Assembly: GCF_029407905.1 (NCBI RefSeq) | Contig: NC_073630.1 | Coordinates: 30,707,001-30,771,000, forward strand | Source of the DNA: Bubalus kerabau | Taxonomy: Eukaryota > Chordata > Mammalia > Artiodactyla > Bovidae | Direction of reading: 5' to 3' | Length of the DNA stretch: 64,000 nucleotides | Part shown: piece by piece, positions 23,501 through 34,207 of the stretch | Layout of the letters: each line of letters starts with the position of its first letter | Position numbering within the stretch: position 1 is the first letter of the stretch | The notes under the pieces: generated by a model | What the model was told of the DNA's origin: nothing | Seen by the model: the letters and a program-made list of their open reading frames with translations, nothing else | Databases searched by the model: none | Position numbers and translations under genes: made by a program

Positions 23501-26500
23501 TTGATGTTTTGCAATATGACCTTCAGGTTGTTTGGGGCTTCTTGCTTTTTGTTTTCGGTTGTGCTTCAGGGCTTGTAGGATCTTAGTTCCCCAACCAGGG
23601 ATGGAACCCAGGGCCCTGGCAATGAAAGTGCAGAGTCCTAACCACTGGACTGCCAGGGAATTCTCTGTTCTCAATTTTTTTAAATCACAAATGTTCTCAT
23701 ACATGTCTCATTCTGCAATATATGAGAGTTTCTTTAGATACATTACTAGAGGAGGAATGGTTTGGTTGTAGATAACATGACGTCAACTTTATCAGGTGTG
23801 GCCAAATTAGTCTTCAAAATGGTTGTGCCAATTACGAGAACTTCTGTTGCTCCACATTTTCGCCAGTGCTTGGGATTGTCAGACTTTTAAATTTGTAGTG
23901 TTATGATGGATGTAAAATAGTATCTTATGATTTGCATTTCTTTCAATATTTAATGTGATTGTACATCTTATGTCATAGACACTCTGGTTTCCTCTTGTGT
24001 GAATAGCCCATTTTTCTGTTTGTCTTTTCCCCTTAGTGAATTGTCTGTTTTCTGAATACCAGTCTTGTTGGTTATATGCACAGCACTTGATTTATGGTTT
24101 GTTTTTGCCCTCTTTAGAGTATGTATCGAAGTTTTACTTTAAATCTTAGCTTTTTTAAAAAAGCTTATTTTAATTAATGAAGTCCCAGAATGTTTTCTAT
24201 AAGTACCTTTATTAAGCCATTTACAATTTGACAATAGATGATGTATTTTAACATTAGTAAGATAGAAAATGGTGCTTCCCTGGTGGCTCAGTGGTAAAGA
24301 ATCTGCCCACAGTGCAGGAAATGCAGGTGTGATCCCTGGGTTGTGAAGATTTCCTGGAGGAGGAAATGGAACCCACTCTAGTACTCTTGCCTGTGAAATC
24401 CCATGGACAGAGCAGTCAGCATGCAAAGAGTTGGACATGACTGAGCAACGGAACACACACACAAAACAGAAAACACTCAATGTATTTATTTACTGTTTAA
24501 TGTATTTAAAATATATTTTAGCAATGGGATAAAAGTATAAATGTCTCTTGGGAGGGTGTGTAGAATGGTGGAATCATTCCAATTTTGATTTTCAGATTTA
24601 TGCTGGGTTGAATATTTTTTTTGGAATGGCAAGTATTGGATTGCTCACGGTTGTGGCCGTGGATCGATACCTGACCATCTGCCATCCTGATGCAGGTACA
24701 GCACTTTTCTCAGCTTTTGCAATGAACCCATTTGCCTAAGTTCTGCTTGTCACACCTTCACTTCAAAATGTATTAATAAATGTAATGACTTGCTACATGG
24801 TCAGCCTTCTTTCTCTGATAATCCTTAATTGGAAGTTTCAGTGGTTTTCTATTATACCTAGAATAAAATTCAAATTCATAACACGGCCCCCAAGACCCTG
24901 CGTGTTCTGACCCTTGACTACCTTTGTAGCATAGCCTGGGATCTTGTCACTTTGGGGTACTGGCGAAGCCCTTTCCCAATTTGGGGTCTTTGTAAATGCT
25001 ATTTCCCTAGTGCTTCTCCCTGCCTATCCTCTGATTCATTATTTTATCATTCAAGTTTCAGCTTAAATGTTATTTTTTTCCAGAATATGAATTCATAGGT
25101 TTTGTGTGAACTAAAGTGCTCTGTAAAGAATCTACTTGGTGATAATTTTGAATAATCAGTTAAAACAACATGAAGATATGAGTCACATCATTGGGAAATG
25201 ATTTAATATTCCATATATTTGTTAATAGGAAGAAGAATGACCACCAACACTTACATCAGCATGATTCTGGGGGCCTGGACAAATGGCCTGTTTTGGGCTT
25301 TGATGCCTATCATTGGGTGGGCTAGTTATGCCCCAGATCCTACTGGGGCCACCTGTACCATACACTGGCGGAAAAATGATGTGTAAGAAACGTATATGCA
25401 GTTTATAATTAAATGCTTCTAATGCAGACAGACACGTTTTCACCATTTCAAATTTAACCTCAGATCTGATGTTTCTCATATAGAGTGTGGCAGAGGGTTT
25501 CCTTGGTTTAGATGATGTGATTTTGACTAGAGACGAATTGAGAAATGTGAGAACTAGAGAAACATGAATTATGTTAATTTGCAAGGACAGGCATCCCTTT
25601 GTCTCCCTGCTCTGCTCCCTCCTTTCTGTCCTTTGGCAGCAAAGGGGTTAACAGAGCCTCCTTTAGCTGCACCTTAGAGGTAGGACCTGAGGGGAAAGGA
25701 CTGGAGAAAGTTCTGGAGAAAGCCCAGGCTTTCTTTTCTGGTGCTAAAGCATCTTCTGAGAATTACACAGCAAAAGCGCCGTTGCTGCAAGGATTGCTGA
25801 CTCATCAGTGATGCTCTTCTATGTTTACTAAGGAAAAGAAGGTAATTTAGTTCATTAAAGGAAGTGAAAGATTACTCAGAAAAGTAAACAGAAAATTTCT
25901 CTCAAACTAAATCTAAGTCTAAACATTTTTCTGTACAGGGTCAAAAAATAAATATTTTAGATTTTACAGGCAAGGTTGTCTCCATTGCAACTATTCAACT
26001 CTGCCTGTGGAAGCAGCCATAGACAGTAAGCAAATGACTGTGGTTCCAATAAAATTTTATTTACAAAAACAGGCAACAGGCTGGATTTGCCCACAGGTCA
26101 TAGTTTGCCAGCCCCTAGTCTGAATGAACTAAAAGTCGAATGTACCTCCTAAGCTGTTTACTAATACTAGACAATGCCAGTATTACTTCTGCTAATTATT
26201 CTGTTTCCCTTCCCCTATTTAATATGTTAGATGAATAGTGTTAATGTCATGATTTAATTATTTCCTTTTCTTACTTTCAGGTCTTTTGTTTCGTACACGA
26301 TGATGGTAGTTGCGATAAATTTTATCATGCCCTTAACAGTGATGTTTTACTGTTATTACCATGTCACTCAGTCCATTAAGCATCATGGTACTAATGACTG
26401 CACTGAGTACCTCAACAGAGATTGGTCAGATCAGGTAGATGTAACAAAGGTAAGGCATTAAAATCCTTTAATCAAGCTTCTATACAGATATGGTTCCTTG

Positions 26501-29500
26501 GCCCTGTAGTCATCTCTCCCCAACTCCCGGTTCTTATTTTCTGGCTATTTTTTCTAGTGTTGGCCTCCATATTTCTAAACAATGTGCTTATCTCCTGTTT
26601 CAGGTATTTTTGTTTGCTGTTACTTCTTGATTTCCTACTGTGAACAAAGACTTTCTCTTATACCACCATCTTTTCCTTCTCCCCACCAACACCTCTCATC
26701 TTGTCAATAAAATGTTAATATTTGGCTAGATGAAAAGTCAATTTTACATTATTGTGACTATCTAAATTTCATTTATTGCAGATCTCTATAGGGCTGTATG
26801 ACTTATATTTCTTTTTCTTATACAACTATTCCCCCTTTGGAGTTAACAGTTCATTCCTTTTCTTTTTCTTTCTTGTCTTCTGTCCATCTCTCTCCCCTTC
26901 TCTTCTTCTCTCCCTCTCTCCTCCCCCTCCACCCCCTATCTCTCTGTAGCTTTGTTTCCTGACTGTTCTGTGTGAAAATGAAGTGATTTTGGAAAGTGGA
27001 AGCTTTAGTCACTCAGTTGTGTCCAACTGTTTGTGACCCCATGGACTGTAGCCCACCAGGCTCCTCTGTCCATGGGATTCTCCAGGCAGTGGAGTCAGTA
27101 ACCGTTTCCTTCTCCAGGGTGATCTTCCCAACTCAGGGATCGAACCCAGGTCTCCTGCATTGCAGGCAGATTCTTTATTGAATGAGCCACCAGGGGAGCC
27201 TGACTGTCCTATGTACCTGTCCCTAATTCATCTCTAAATAATCTATCAGATGCTTCAGTTTCCTCTTAGTATTTTCATATGCATCAGAGACTAAATTGAC
27301 TTCATCCTTTTCTTAGTTATCCTCCTGACACCCCCAGATCTCCTGCTCCAGATTACACTGGCTCTTCTTTAAGATGACTACCTAGAGAGTCAGTATCCCC
27401 ACATCTCCTTTATCACAAGCTGAGAATGCCTTTGGCCTGTCTCCTGGATCAGATCACGTGTTTTCTGGATTGCATGTCTTCCTTTTTTTTTTTTGGTTGA
27501 TTTTCTCACAGTTGGTGGAACACATCCCCTAACAGAGTCCTGAGAACATTATAGGGAAGTAAAATTTTTAAGATTTGGCATGCCTGAAAATGTCTTAATG
27601 CTCCTATTATATTTGATTGATTGTTCACTTGGCATAGAATTCAAAGTAGAAAAATGATTTTCAGAGATTTTTGAAAGCATTACTATATAGTCTCTCAGTT
27701 TTAGGTGTTGCTGTTGAGAAGACTGACCGTTTACTGGTGGTCTGTGTTCTCTCTGGAAGCTTGTCACTTTCTCTGTGTCTCCAGTTTTCTCTCTGAAATG
27801 TGATGCTGATGTGCCTTGGTATAGCTCTTTATTCACCTACGTGCCGGATACGGGGTGAGTGCTTTCAATATCGAGACTCAGATCTCCCCTTCTGGGAGCT
27901 TCCTTGTATTATTTCTCTCGTGAATTTCACTTCCCTTTTTGTTTTCTCTATTCTCTTTTTATTTGGATATTTAATCTCCTGGATTTATCTTTTAATTTTC
28001 TTAAATATTCTCTCCTACACTGTCTCTCTTTGGGGTTTTGTTTGTTTGTCTTGGTTTCTACTTTCTGAGAGATTTCCTCAACCATGTCCAGGACTGAGGT
28101 TGGCTGAGGAGATGCTCAAGCCTGGGTTGTAAAATTTAAGCAAGCACTGAAAAACTCAGTAACCCAAAAAAGATAAATCCAGCTGTATTCTCCTCAGCTC
28201 ACCAGCAGAAAGAGGGCATTCTTTACATTCATGAACCAGTTCATCCATTTCACAAGCTCCAGTTATCATAGCTGGCTTTAGGTGTATTAACAGAGTACAA
28301 TGAGGGGAAATTTTCAGTGTTTCCTCTATGTCTTCAACATCATAAACTTATTCAAGTTCCAATCCAGATAATTTTTCATGCAGTTTTAGATATACTAGCT
28401 ATTTTGATATTTTAGTTATTGGGCTTGGTGAATACTGATTTCTTTTACAGATGTCTGTGATAATGATACTCATGTTTCTGGTGGCGTGGTCCCCTTATTC
28501 CATCGTGTGCTTATGGGCATCTTTTGGTGACCCAAAGAAGATTCCTCCCTCAATGGCCATCATAGCTCCTCTGTTTGCAAAATCTTCTACATTCTACAAT
28601 CCTTGTATTTATGTGATTGCTAATAAAAAGTAAGTCATGGCTAAAATGCTTCTCAACTAAAAAAAAAAAAGTGTATACAGAAAGAATGTTAGAAAGGCAA
28701 TGGATAATGTTCTAAATTTTGGGGGGGGTAAATGACATAAACTCGCTTCAGGTGAAATTAAGAGTTATTTGGTTCATGCAACTGCACTGCAGAAGCATTC
28801 AGGACCTGAAATGTCTAGGACTCCAGTTCTGTGACAGACTCTTCCCACATGGAGGTGAGATGATCATGGGTAATTCAAGACCAAGTTCCACCAGCTAAGC
28901 ATCCCCAAATGCAAGTTTCATCTTTGATGGCCCTTTGGCAGCAATGACCCTGGAAGGTTTTGCAAAGAAAACCTGTAATCAGTTTTGCAAAGAAAAGAGT
29001 GATTCTGTTACTGGAAAGTGGACAAAGCAAGGCCAGTTGGGTTCCGTATGTGGGTAGCATAACTGTATATTTACTAGAAGGAAGACATATCATTCAGATG
29101 CAAGAGAAAAATTCATTGTTAACATAACAGGCTTCAGGACTGTGTAGTCACTGAGGATAATGGAGACTTCCTTTCCACCTTTTGCTGAGCCTCTGAGCAA
29201 GGATTTCTTTCCTGCCTCCTCAATGCAGCTTTTGTCGTTTAGTCGCTAAGTCGTGTCTGATCCTTTTGCGACTCCATGGGCTGTCCATGGGATTTCCAGG
29301 CAAGAATACTGGAATGGGTTGCCATTTCCTTCTCCAGGGGATCTTCCTGACCCAGGGATAGAACCTGCGGCTCCTGCTGAGTCTCCTGCATTGCAGGCAG
29401 TTTCTTTACTCTTGAGCCTCTGGGTAGGGCAGCTTAGACTACTTCATTTCCTGTTACTGCTTAAAGGTGGATTGAACCAATCTACTGTGCTCAAATATTT

Positions 29501-30178
29501 GACTGGAAAATCTCAGTAGATGTGAAGTACTGATAATTTGATCCTGGATTGCCAGTGCTGCTTCTATTAAGCTTATATATTTATGCACATGTTTGGGAAA
29601 GCAACTTTAGCCATAGGTATATGAAGAAACATAAAAACTTTTAAGATCAAATAGACCACATAAGAAGAATAAAGAACACATCTTAAATTTAGAGTCTATT
29701 AGTAGTTCTTTTGGAAAGGTCAGGCATTAAACTGGCCTTTGCTCATTAGAATAAATGTCTGAAATACCCATCCTTAGTTCAAGTAAATGATTCCTTGCAA
29801 CTGACATTGTCATCTTAGACATAGTGTCATCTTAGACATAGTTATTGCAATGTTTACAATCAGTGGTGCAAAATTGATCTTTAATTGTACTGTATACTTT
29901 ATAATACATTTATAAAGGATCTCAATAGGATATGTTAAAGTTGGAAGCAGAAATTTATTTGGAGATGCTAATTGGAAGTAGTGGCATCTTAGTCATATTT
30001 GAAAGTTCTTTAAGCATTCCAAGTCATCATGTGATAATGCCAGATTTTCCCTTTTTATTATAGGTTTCGAAGGGCGATGCTTGCCATGTTCAAATGTCAG
30101 ACTACCCAAACAATGCCTGTGACGAGTGTTTTACCAATGGATGTACCTCAAAACCCACTGACTTCTGGAAAAGTCTGA
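17454..30178 (+). CDS. RRH: RRH, peropsin (spliced, 337 aa)
   Basis: Coding exons are 17454-17559, 22694-22884, 24596-24695, 25229-25382, 26281-26449, 28451-28629 and 30064-30178. They total 1014 nt, 337 codons plus stop, the same length as human as I recall. Peropsin is a seven-helix opsin of the retinal pigment epithelium microvilli. It binds all-trans-retinal and is thought to act as a photoisomerase or light sensor rather than a visual pigment. Visible landmarks: N-glycosylation sequon at Asn8, the disulfide pair Cys98 and Cys175, DRY at 122-124, the Schiff-base Lys284 in LFAKSSTFYNPCIY, and NPxxY at 290-294. All junctions are GT-AG and keep frame, and no inactivating lesion is seen. Confidence 0.97.
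18900..19115 (+). repeat. MIR SINE in RRH intron 1
   Basis: MIR-like order: CCAAGCACTGCTATAAGCAC, CTCCATTTATACCGATAGAG, then AACTCAGGTTCTTTGGCTCT. Flanking intron 1 also holds two weaker MIR-like stretches near 17640-17760 and 18165-18270. Confidence 0.65.
20148..20355 (-). mobile_element. Bov-tA SINE in RRH intron 1
   Basis: Complete minus-strand Bov-tA. It is flanked by a 12-bp target duplication, AAATTAAGTGAA, at 20136-20147 and 20356-20367. Confidence 0.92.
20407..20625 (+). mobile_element. Bov-tA SINE in RRH intron 1
   Basis: Plus-strand Bov-tA with tRNA-like head and an ACTAACACTTTCACAG tail. It lies 60 bp from an oppositely oriented copy, giving an inverted SINE pair. Confidence 0.88.
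20630..22340. other. RRH intron 1, nothing firm
   Basis: No gene is seen. Purine-rich stretches at 19600-20120 and 21100-21500 read like old dispersed mammalian repeat sequence I cannot name. A (CA)n run lies at 22343-22364. Confidence 0.4.
22343..22364. repeat. (CA)n microsatellite
   Basis: About ten CA units in RRH intron 1, likely polymorphic. Confidence 0.85.
22694..22884 (+). CDS. RRH: RRH coding exon 2 (TM1-TM2)
   Basis: Acceptor TGTTCTCAG. It encodes residues 36-99, including NIIVLGIFIKFK of TM1, NAIIINLAVTDIG of TM2 and Cys98, the first extracellular disulfide cysteine. Donor GTATCA. Confidence 0.96.
23534..23665 (-). mobile_element. CHR-2-type SINE in RRH intron 2
   Basis: Minus-strand reading gives TTCCCTGGCAGTCCAGTGGT, then CATTGCCAGGGCCCTGGGTT and GGGAACTAAGATCCTACAAG, a CHR-2-like cetartiodactyl SINE. 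It appears inserted into an older L1. Confidence 0.75.
23666..24135 (-). repeat. Ancient L1 fragment in RRH intron 2
   Basis: It resembles the minus strand of the L1 3' region, including CTTCTGTTGCTCCACATTTT and TAGTATCTTATGATTTGCAT. It probably continues before the SINE (23400-23533). Confidence 0.55.
24272..24470 (+). mobile_element. Bov-tA SINE near RRH exon 3
   Basis: Plus-strand Bov-tA with diverged positions. It ends about 125 bp upstream of exon 3, leaving the branch point and pyrimidine tract outside the element. Confidence 0.88.
24596..24695 (+). CDS. RRH: RRH coding exon 3 (TM3, DRY)
   Basis: Acceptor TTTTCAG at 24589-24595. It encodes residues 100-132: IYAGLNIFFGMASIGLLTVV, then AVDRYLTICHPDA, carrying the DRY motif. 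Donor GTACAG. A Bov-tA SINE ends about 120 bp upstream. Confidence 0.96.
24800..25110 (+). repeat. L2-like LINE fossil in RRH intron 3
   Basis: It contains the characteristic L2 3' run: CATAACACGGCCCCCAAGAC, AAGCCCTTTCCCAATTTGGG, and a TTCAAGTTTCAGCTTAAATG stretch. Old and non-coding. Confidence 0.6.
25229..25382 (+). CDS. RRH: RRH coding exon 4 (TM4, ECL2)
   Basis: Acceptor GTTAATAG at 25221-25228, a weak pyrimidine tract. It encodes residues 133-183 plus two bases, with Cys175 in ATCTIHWRKND. The donor is GTAAGA at 25383, chosen because it restores frame with exon 5 and gives Val184. Confidence 0.94.
25922..26118 (+). repeat. hAT-Charlie (MER1-type) DNA transposon fossil
   Basis: Recognisable motifs: AATAAATATTTTAGATTTTA, CAACTATTCAACTCTGCC, GAAGCAGCCATAGACAGTAA, CCAATAAAATTTTATTTACA and GTTTGCCAGCCCCTA. 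This is a non-autonomous hAT relic in RRH intron 4. Confidence 0.75.
26281..26449 (+). CDS. RRH: RRH coding exon 5 (TM5)
   Basis: Acceptor TTACTTTCAG. It encodes residues 184-240: the TM5 segment MMVVAINFIMPLTVMFYCYY and the third cytoplasmic loop to DVTK. Donor GTAAGG at 26450. Confidence 0.96.
26860..26950 (+). repeat. Pyrimidine-rich low-complexity tract
   Basis: A CT-rich run in RRH intron 5 with many TCTC and CCCT units. It is a possible source of polymorphism and has no coding potential. Confidence 0.7.
26995..27205 (-). mobile_element. Bov-tA SINE in RRH intron 5
   Basis: Minus-strand Bov-tA with a short internal loss in the central block (GGCAGTGGAGTCAGTAACCG replaces the usual sequence). 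Confidence 0.88.
27530..28080 (+). repeat. Old L1-type fragment in RRH intron 5
   Basis: It has a run typical of ancient L1 3' regions: GGCATGCCTGAAAATGTCTT, GTTGCTGTTGAGAAGACTG, GATGCTGATGTGCCTTGG and CTTCTGGGAGCTTCCTTG. Family assignment is by recollection only. Confidence 0.5.
28451..28629 (+). CDS. RRH: RRH coding exon 6 (TM6-TM7, retinal lysine)
   Basis: Acceptor TCTTTTACAG. It encodes residues 241-299 plus two bases: TM6 with WSPY, then TM7 with APLFAKSSTFYNPCIY. Lys284 is the retinal attachment site. Donor GTAAGT at 28630. Confidence 0.97.
28640..29225. other. RRH intron 6, nothing firm
   Basis: No gene or clear repeat is seen in the first part of intron 6. A G-run at 28721-28728 and unremarkable unique-looking sequence follow. 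Confidence 0.4.
29226..29432 (-). mobile_element. Bov-tA SINE in RRH intron 6
   Basis: Minus-strand Bov-tA flanked by GCAGCTT at both ends (29226 and about 29430), consistent with a short target duplication. Confidence 0.88.
30064..30178 (+). CDS. RRH: RRH terminal coding exon
   Basis: Acceptor TTATTATAG at 30055-30063. It encodes the cytoplasmic tail from Lys300 (FRRAMLAMFKC onward) to SGKV and stop TGA at 30176-30178. Confidence 0.95.
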
Positions 30179-30655
30179 AATAAGAGGAACTCACACATTT
30201 ACCAAAACATTTTCTTTACTCTTTTTTGTAGTGGTTTAATTTCATTTTAAATGTGAGCTCATTTCAATCAAATAGAGACATAGAATATTGTCTTAATAGA
30301 CTATAAATTTCTCAAGTGTCGTTTATAGTTCTGTTTGTGCACTGGCTACCATTGGGAATGTTTCACTATTTCCTTATATGTAAACATACTACTCATCTAG
30401 TTTGATGAATAGAGGCACATGAGATTAAGGCCTCTTCTCTTTCTCCCTATCATGGTATATATTACAGTGTATCAATGACCTGGTGTTTTGCCTAGTTCCT
30501 CCACTAGACCAGAAGCAACTGTTATTTTAATGTTCAGTTCAGTTCAGTTCAGTTCCGTCACTCAGTCATCTCTGACTCTTTGCGACCCCATGAACTGCAG
30601 CACGCCAGGCCTCCCTGTAATTTTAATGTTAGAATAAATTAATAGTAATAATAGT
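30179..30655 (+). terminator. RRH: RRH 3' UTR, probable
   Basis: No AATAAA occurs soon after the stop. The first good hexamer is AATAAA at 30633-30638, just past an 85-bp BovB tip inserted at 30535-30619. The real cleavage site is uncertain. Confidence 0.4.
30535..30619 (-). mobile_element. Very short BovB 3' tip
   Basis: Only the last 85 bases of BovB (GTTCAG repeats through CACGCCAGGCCTCCCTGT) are present. They sit between target duplications ATTTTAATGTT at 30524-30534 and 30620-30630. This is a severely 5'-truncated but genuine insertion, 357 bp after the RRH stop. Confidence 0.88.
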
Positions 30656-30657
30656 TA

Positions 30658-31790
30658 TTATCATCAAAAAAGCAAGAGAGTTCCAGAAAAACATCTATTT
30701 CTGCTTTATTGACTATGCCAAAGCCTTTGACTGTGTGGATCACAATAAACTGTGGAAAATTCTGAAAGAGATGGGAATACCAGACCACCTGACCTGCCTC
30801 TTGAGAAATCTGTATGTAGGTCAGGAAGCAACAGTTAGAACTGGACATGGAACAACAGACTGGTTCCAAATAGGAAAAGGAGTACATCAAGGCTGTATAT
30901 TGTCACCCTGCTTATTTAACTTATATGCAGAGTACATCATGAGAAAGGCTGGGCTGGAAGAAGTACAAGCTGGAATCAAGATTGCCGGGAGAAATATCAA
31001 TAACCTCAGATATGCAGATGACACCACCCTTATGGCAGAAAGTGAAGAAGAACTAAAGACCCTCTTGATGAAAGTGTAAGAGGAGAGTGACAAAGTTGGC
31101 TTAACTTCAGAAAACGAAGATCATGGCATCTGGTCCCATCACTTCATGGCAAATAGGTGGGGAAACAGTGGAAACAGTAGCTGACTTCATTTTTTGGGGC
31201 TCCAAAATCACTGCAGATGGTGATTGCAGCCATGAAATTAAAAGACACTTACTCCTTGGAAGGAAAGTTATGACCAACCTAGACAGAATATTAAAAAGCA
31301 GAGACATTACTTTGTCAACAAAGGTCCGTCTAGTCAAGGCTATGTATGGTTTTTCCGGTAGTCATGTATGGATGTGAGAGTTGGACTATCAAGAAAGTTG
31401 AGCACCAAATAATTGATGCTTTTGAAATGTGGTGTTAGAGAAGACTCTTGAGAGTCCCTTGGACTGCAAGGATATCCAACCAGTCCATCCTAAAGGAGAC
31501 CAGTCCTGGGTGTTCATTGGAAGGACTGATGTTGAAGCTGAAACTCCAATACTTTGACCACCTGATACAAGGAGCTGACTCATTGGAAAAGACCCTGATG
31601 CTGGGAGGGATTGGGGGCAGGAGGAGAAGGGGACGACAGAGGATGGTATGTTGGATGGCATCACCGACTCAATGGAGATGAGTTTGGGTAAACTCTGGGA
31701 GTTGATGATGGACAGGGAGGCCTGGCGTGCTGCGGTTCATGGGGTTGCAAGGAATTGGACACGACTGAGCAACTGAACTGAACTGAACGG
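30658..31790 (+). mobile_element. BovB LINE, 5'-truncated, plus
   Basis: It begins in the RT finger region (KNIYFCFIDYAKAFDC) and runs to the 3' tail. An 11-bp target duplication, AATAATAGTTA, flanks it at 30647-30657 and 31791-31801. The RT frame includes the YADD box but ends at a stop (GTGTAAG near 31077), where the related copy at 14254 has an intact codon, and later frameshifts follow. Non-functional. Confidence 0.92.
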
Positions 31791-31803
31791 AATAATAGTT
31801 AAT

Positions 31804-32015
31804 GGGCTTCCCTAGTGGCTCAATGGTAAAGAGTCCGCTTGCCAATGCAGGAATTATGGGTTCAATCCCTGGGTCAGGAAGATCCCCTGGAAAAAGAAAT
31901 GGCAACTCACTCCAGTATTCTAGGAAATTCCGCAGACAGAGGAGCCTCAGGGTATAGTCCATGGGGTCGCCAAAGAGTTGGAGACGACTTATCAACTAAA
32001 AAACACAACAACAAA
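31804..32015 (+). mobile_element. Bov-tA SINE beside BovB
   Basis: Plus-strand Bov-tA that landed at or near the BovB target duplication. AGTTAAT recurs on both sides (31797 and about 32020). Confidence 0.85.
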
Positions 32016-32019
32016 TAAC

Positions 32020-33350
32020 AGTTAATAGTCTTTAATAAATAATTACTGAAATAAGTTGTTGGAATTTATTTCTAGCTAGAATGGGAAACTGTCAAGATTT
32101 CACAATTTTCAAATTTTAATGCAATTATTCACTTAACTATTTAACAAAAATGATCAAATGAATATTAAGCACTATTGTTTTTAAATCACATGTCAGTCAA
32201 TGCCATATATATTTCATGTAACACTATAACCTGTGCATATTAATATGTGTTCTACTTTTTTAACTACTATTTTTATGTGTATGTATTTCCATATATTTGA
32301 CATGAGAATTAAGTTTAATCAGAGTGGAGTGGGGGTTTCTGTATGTTTGTTCTCTTTTTCGTATCTTGTTTTGTTGATGAAAAAATTAATCAATAGTCAG
32401 TGTAGGAAAGGAATAGGAAATTTTATTCAAGCTAGCCTCAAGTTTATAACCCAAGAGACGGTCTTTCAGAAAGCTCTGAGGACTGTTCCAGAAGGGTGAA
32501 TGGGGAGGCCGGTATATATGTGCAATGAAGAACATATCTTGGTAAAAAGTCACTGCTTTTTCAAGGAACAGGTATCTTAGCTAATGTTTTTAGTGCTCTT
32601 TTAAGTATGGAAAAATGCAAGAAACTGGGTTCATAAAATTTTCTTCTTAAAATACATAACCATCTGAGGGTCAGTTCTGCCTGTTTCCCCAGAGCAAAAA
32701 GTGCTTCATCCTGACCTTCACCCTGAATTCCTACAATTCCCTGAATTGTAGGTCAATGCCTACTGTGGCTAATGACTTGATTCTTGTAGAACTGGATAGT
32801 GGGCACCATTGTTTATTTTATAATCCCCTTGTTTGGGTAATAATTTTGGCCAAGGTTAGAGAAGGATTTTGTGACTTATGTGTCCCTCAGTACTAGCAAT
32901 GCTCATTCCCAGGTCAGGTGGGGATTTTGTTGATAGGCCAGTCCATTTGCTGTTCCTGGACAAGGCCCCGTTAACAGCAACCAAAAGCCTCTGGGCTACC
33001 TGTCTTACCAGTCTGTTATGGTCCAGGAACTGTTCCCTCTTGTTGATTATCCCTGTATATAGACTTCCACTGTTACAATCCTTGATCTTATTATAGAACT
33101 ATATATTTGGTCAATTGTTTTAAGTGCTCTAGTCATGATCACTTTTATCTGAGGCTCAGTCATACATCTGGTAATGCAGGAAACAATAATCTGGTAAAAC
33201 AGACTGAATACAAATAATATAGCTAGTAACTTTAATAAGGTCATAAGCAAGCATTTAAGCTAAGAATTTCCATTACGTGTGGCCCAGTATATCCCCAGGT
33301 CATCTGACCCAGTCTGTTCTGTACTAATTGTGGACCAATAATGGATATTT
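32020..33350. other. Intergenic RRH-LRIT3, unclassified
   Basis: No gene is seen. The stretch from 32400 to 33300 looks like one coherent old element or unique block (for example the run AATTTTATTCAAGCTAGCCT onward), but I cannot assign it. Confidence 0.35.
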
Positions 33351-33359
33351 AAATGGCTG

Positions 33360-33421
33360 AAATATTCCCAGTGGTTCATCCACAACTCTTAAGAATTGTG
33401 GATGAACCACTGGGAATATTT
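33360..33421. repeat. Near-perfect 60-bp palindrome
   Basis: Bases 33361-33390 are the reverse complement of 33391-33420 at 29 of 30 pairs; the single mismatch is C33386 against A33395. There is no spacer. One extra pair (33360/33421) extends it. It can form a long cruciform or, if transcribed, a 30-bp hairpin. No transposon ends or target duplication are recognised. Confidence 0.95.
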
Positions 33422-33981
33422 TAGTACAAATACTTTTTGTGTGGGGAAGGCAAGGAGAAATTACTCTATCTGAGTGTTTCCTCAGAGTAGAATTACTGGA
33501 TAAAAGTATAGAAACAGTATTATTGTTGTGAGCTTGCGCTCTGGAAAGACTGAACTAATTTCCATGGCCACTGGCAGTGAAGAAGTTCGCTTTCCCATTA
33601 TAGTCCTGCTAATAGTGCTGTATCAGTTCTTTAAAACTAAAAGCTATATACTTTAACAAATTCATTTCATTTCACATTTTTTTAACTGCTAGTGAGGCTG
33701 TGTATCTTTGCATATTGTGTTTTCTTATGTATTTATTTTTGTGGGCTGTTTCTTTAGCACCTTTGACTGCAAATAAAGGAAAACCAGGACACTAATCCAA
33801 ATATATACAACTGTCCATATGCTTGTATTGGTAAACTGCTATAATAATCTGCTAATTTATTTCTCCATCCTCTGCCTTTCTCCACTGTAATCAATGTATC
33901 AGCTTTATAACTGGAATACTCTTCTTTTAAAAATAAAACTCCCATCCCCCAAATCTTCAGCTCAGAAAACCTTCAGTCGGT

Positions 33982-34207
33982 ACTTCCCTGGTAGTCCGAT
34001 GTCTAAGACTCCGAGCCCCCAGGGCAGGAGGCCTGGGTTTAGTCGCTGGTCAGGGATCTAGATCCCACGTACCACAACTAGGAGTTCTCGTGCTGCAGCC
34101 AAAAAGATCCACATGCCACAACTAAAGGGCCTGCACGCCACAACCAAGACTGAGGGTCCCAGTGCTGCAGCGGAGACCCAGCACTGCCAAAAAAATAAAT
34201 ACTTGAA
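33982..34207 (+). mobile_element. CHR-2-type SINE, full length
   Basis: It starts ACTTCCCTGGTAGTCCGATG and carries the tRNA-like box with GGTCAGGGATCTAGATCCCA. CCACAACTA-type repeats follow, and it ends in AAAAAAATAAATAC. A near-complete cetartiodactyl SINE. Confidence 0.8.

Noticed and set aside
32400..33300. Possible LTR-retroelement block
   Set aside because: I saw a coherent-looking stretch but no LTR ends, primer-binding site or coding motif I could support.
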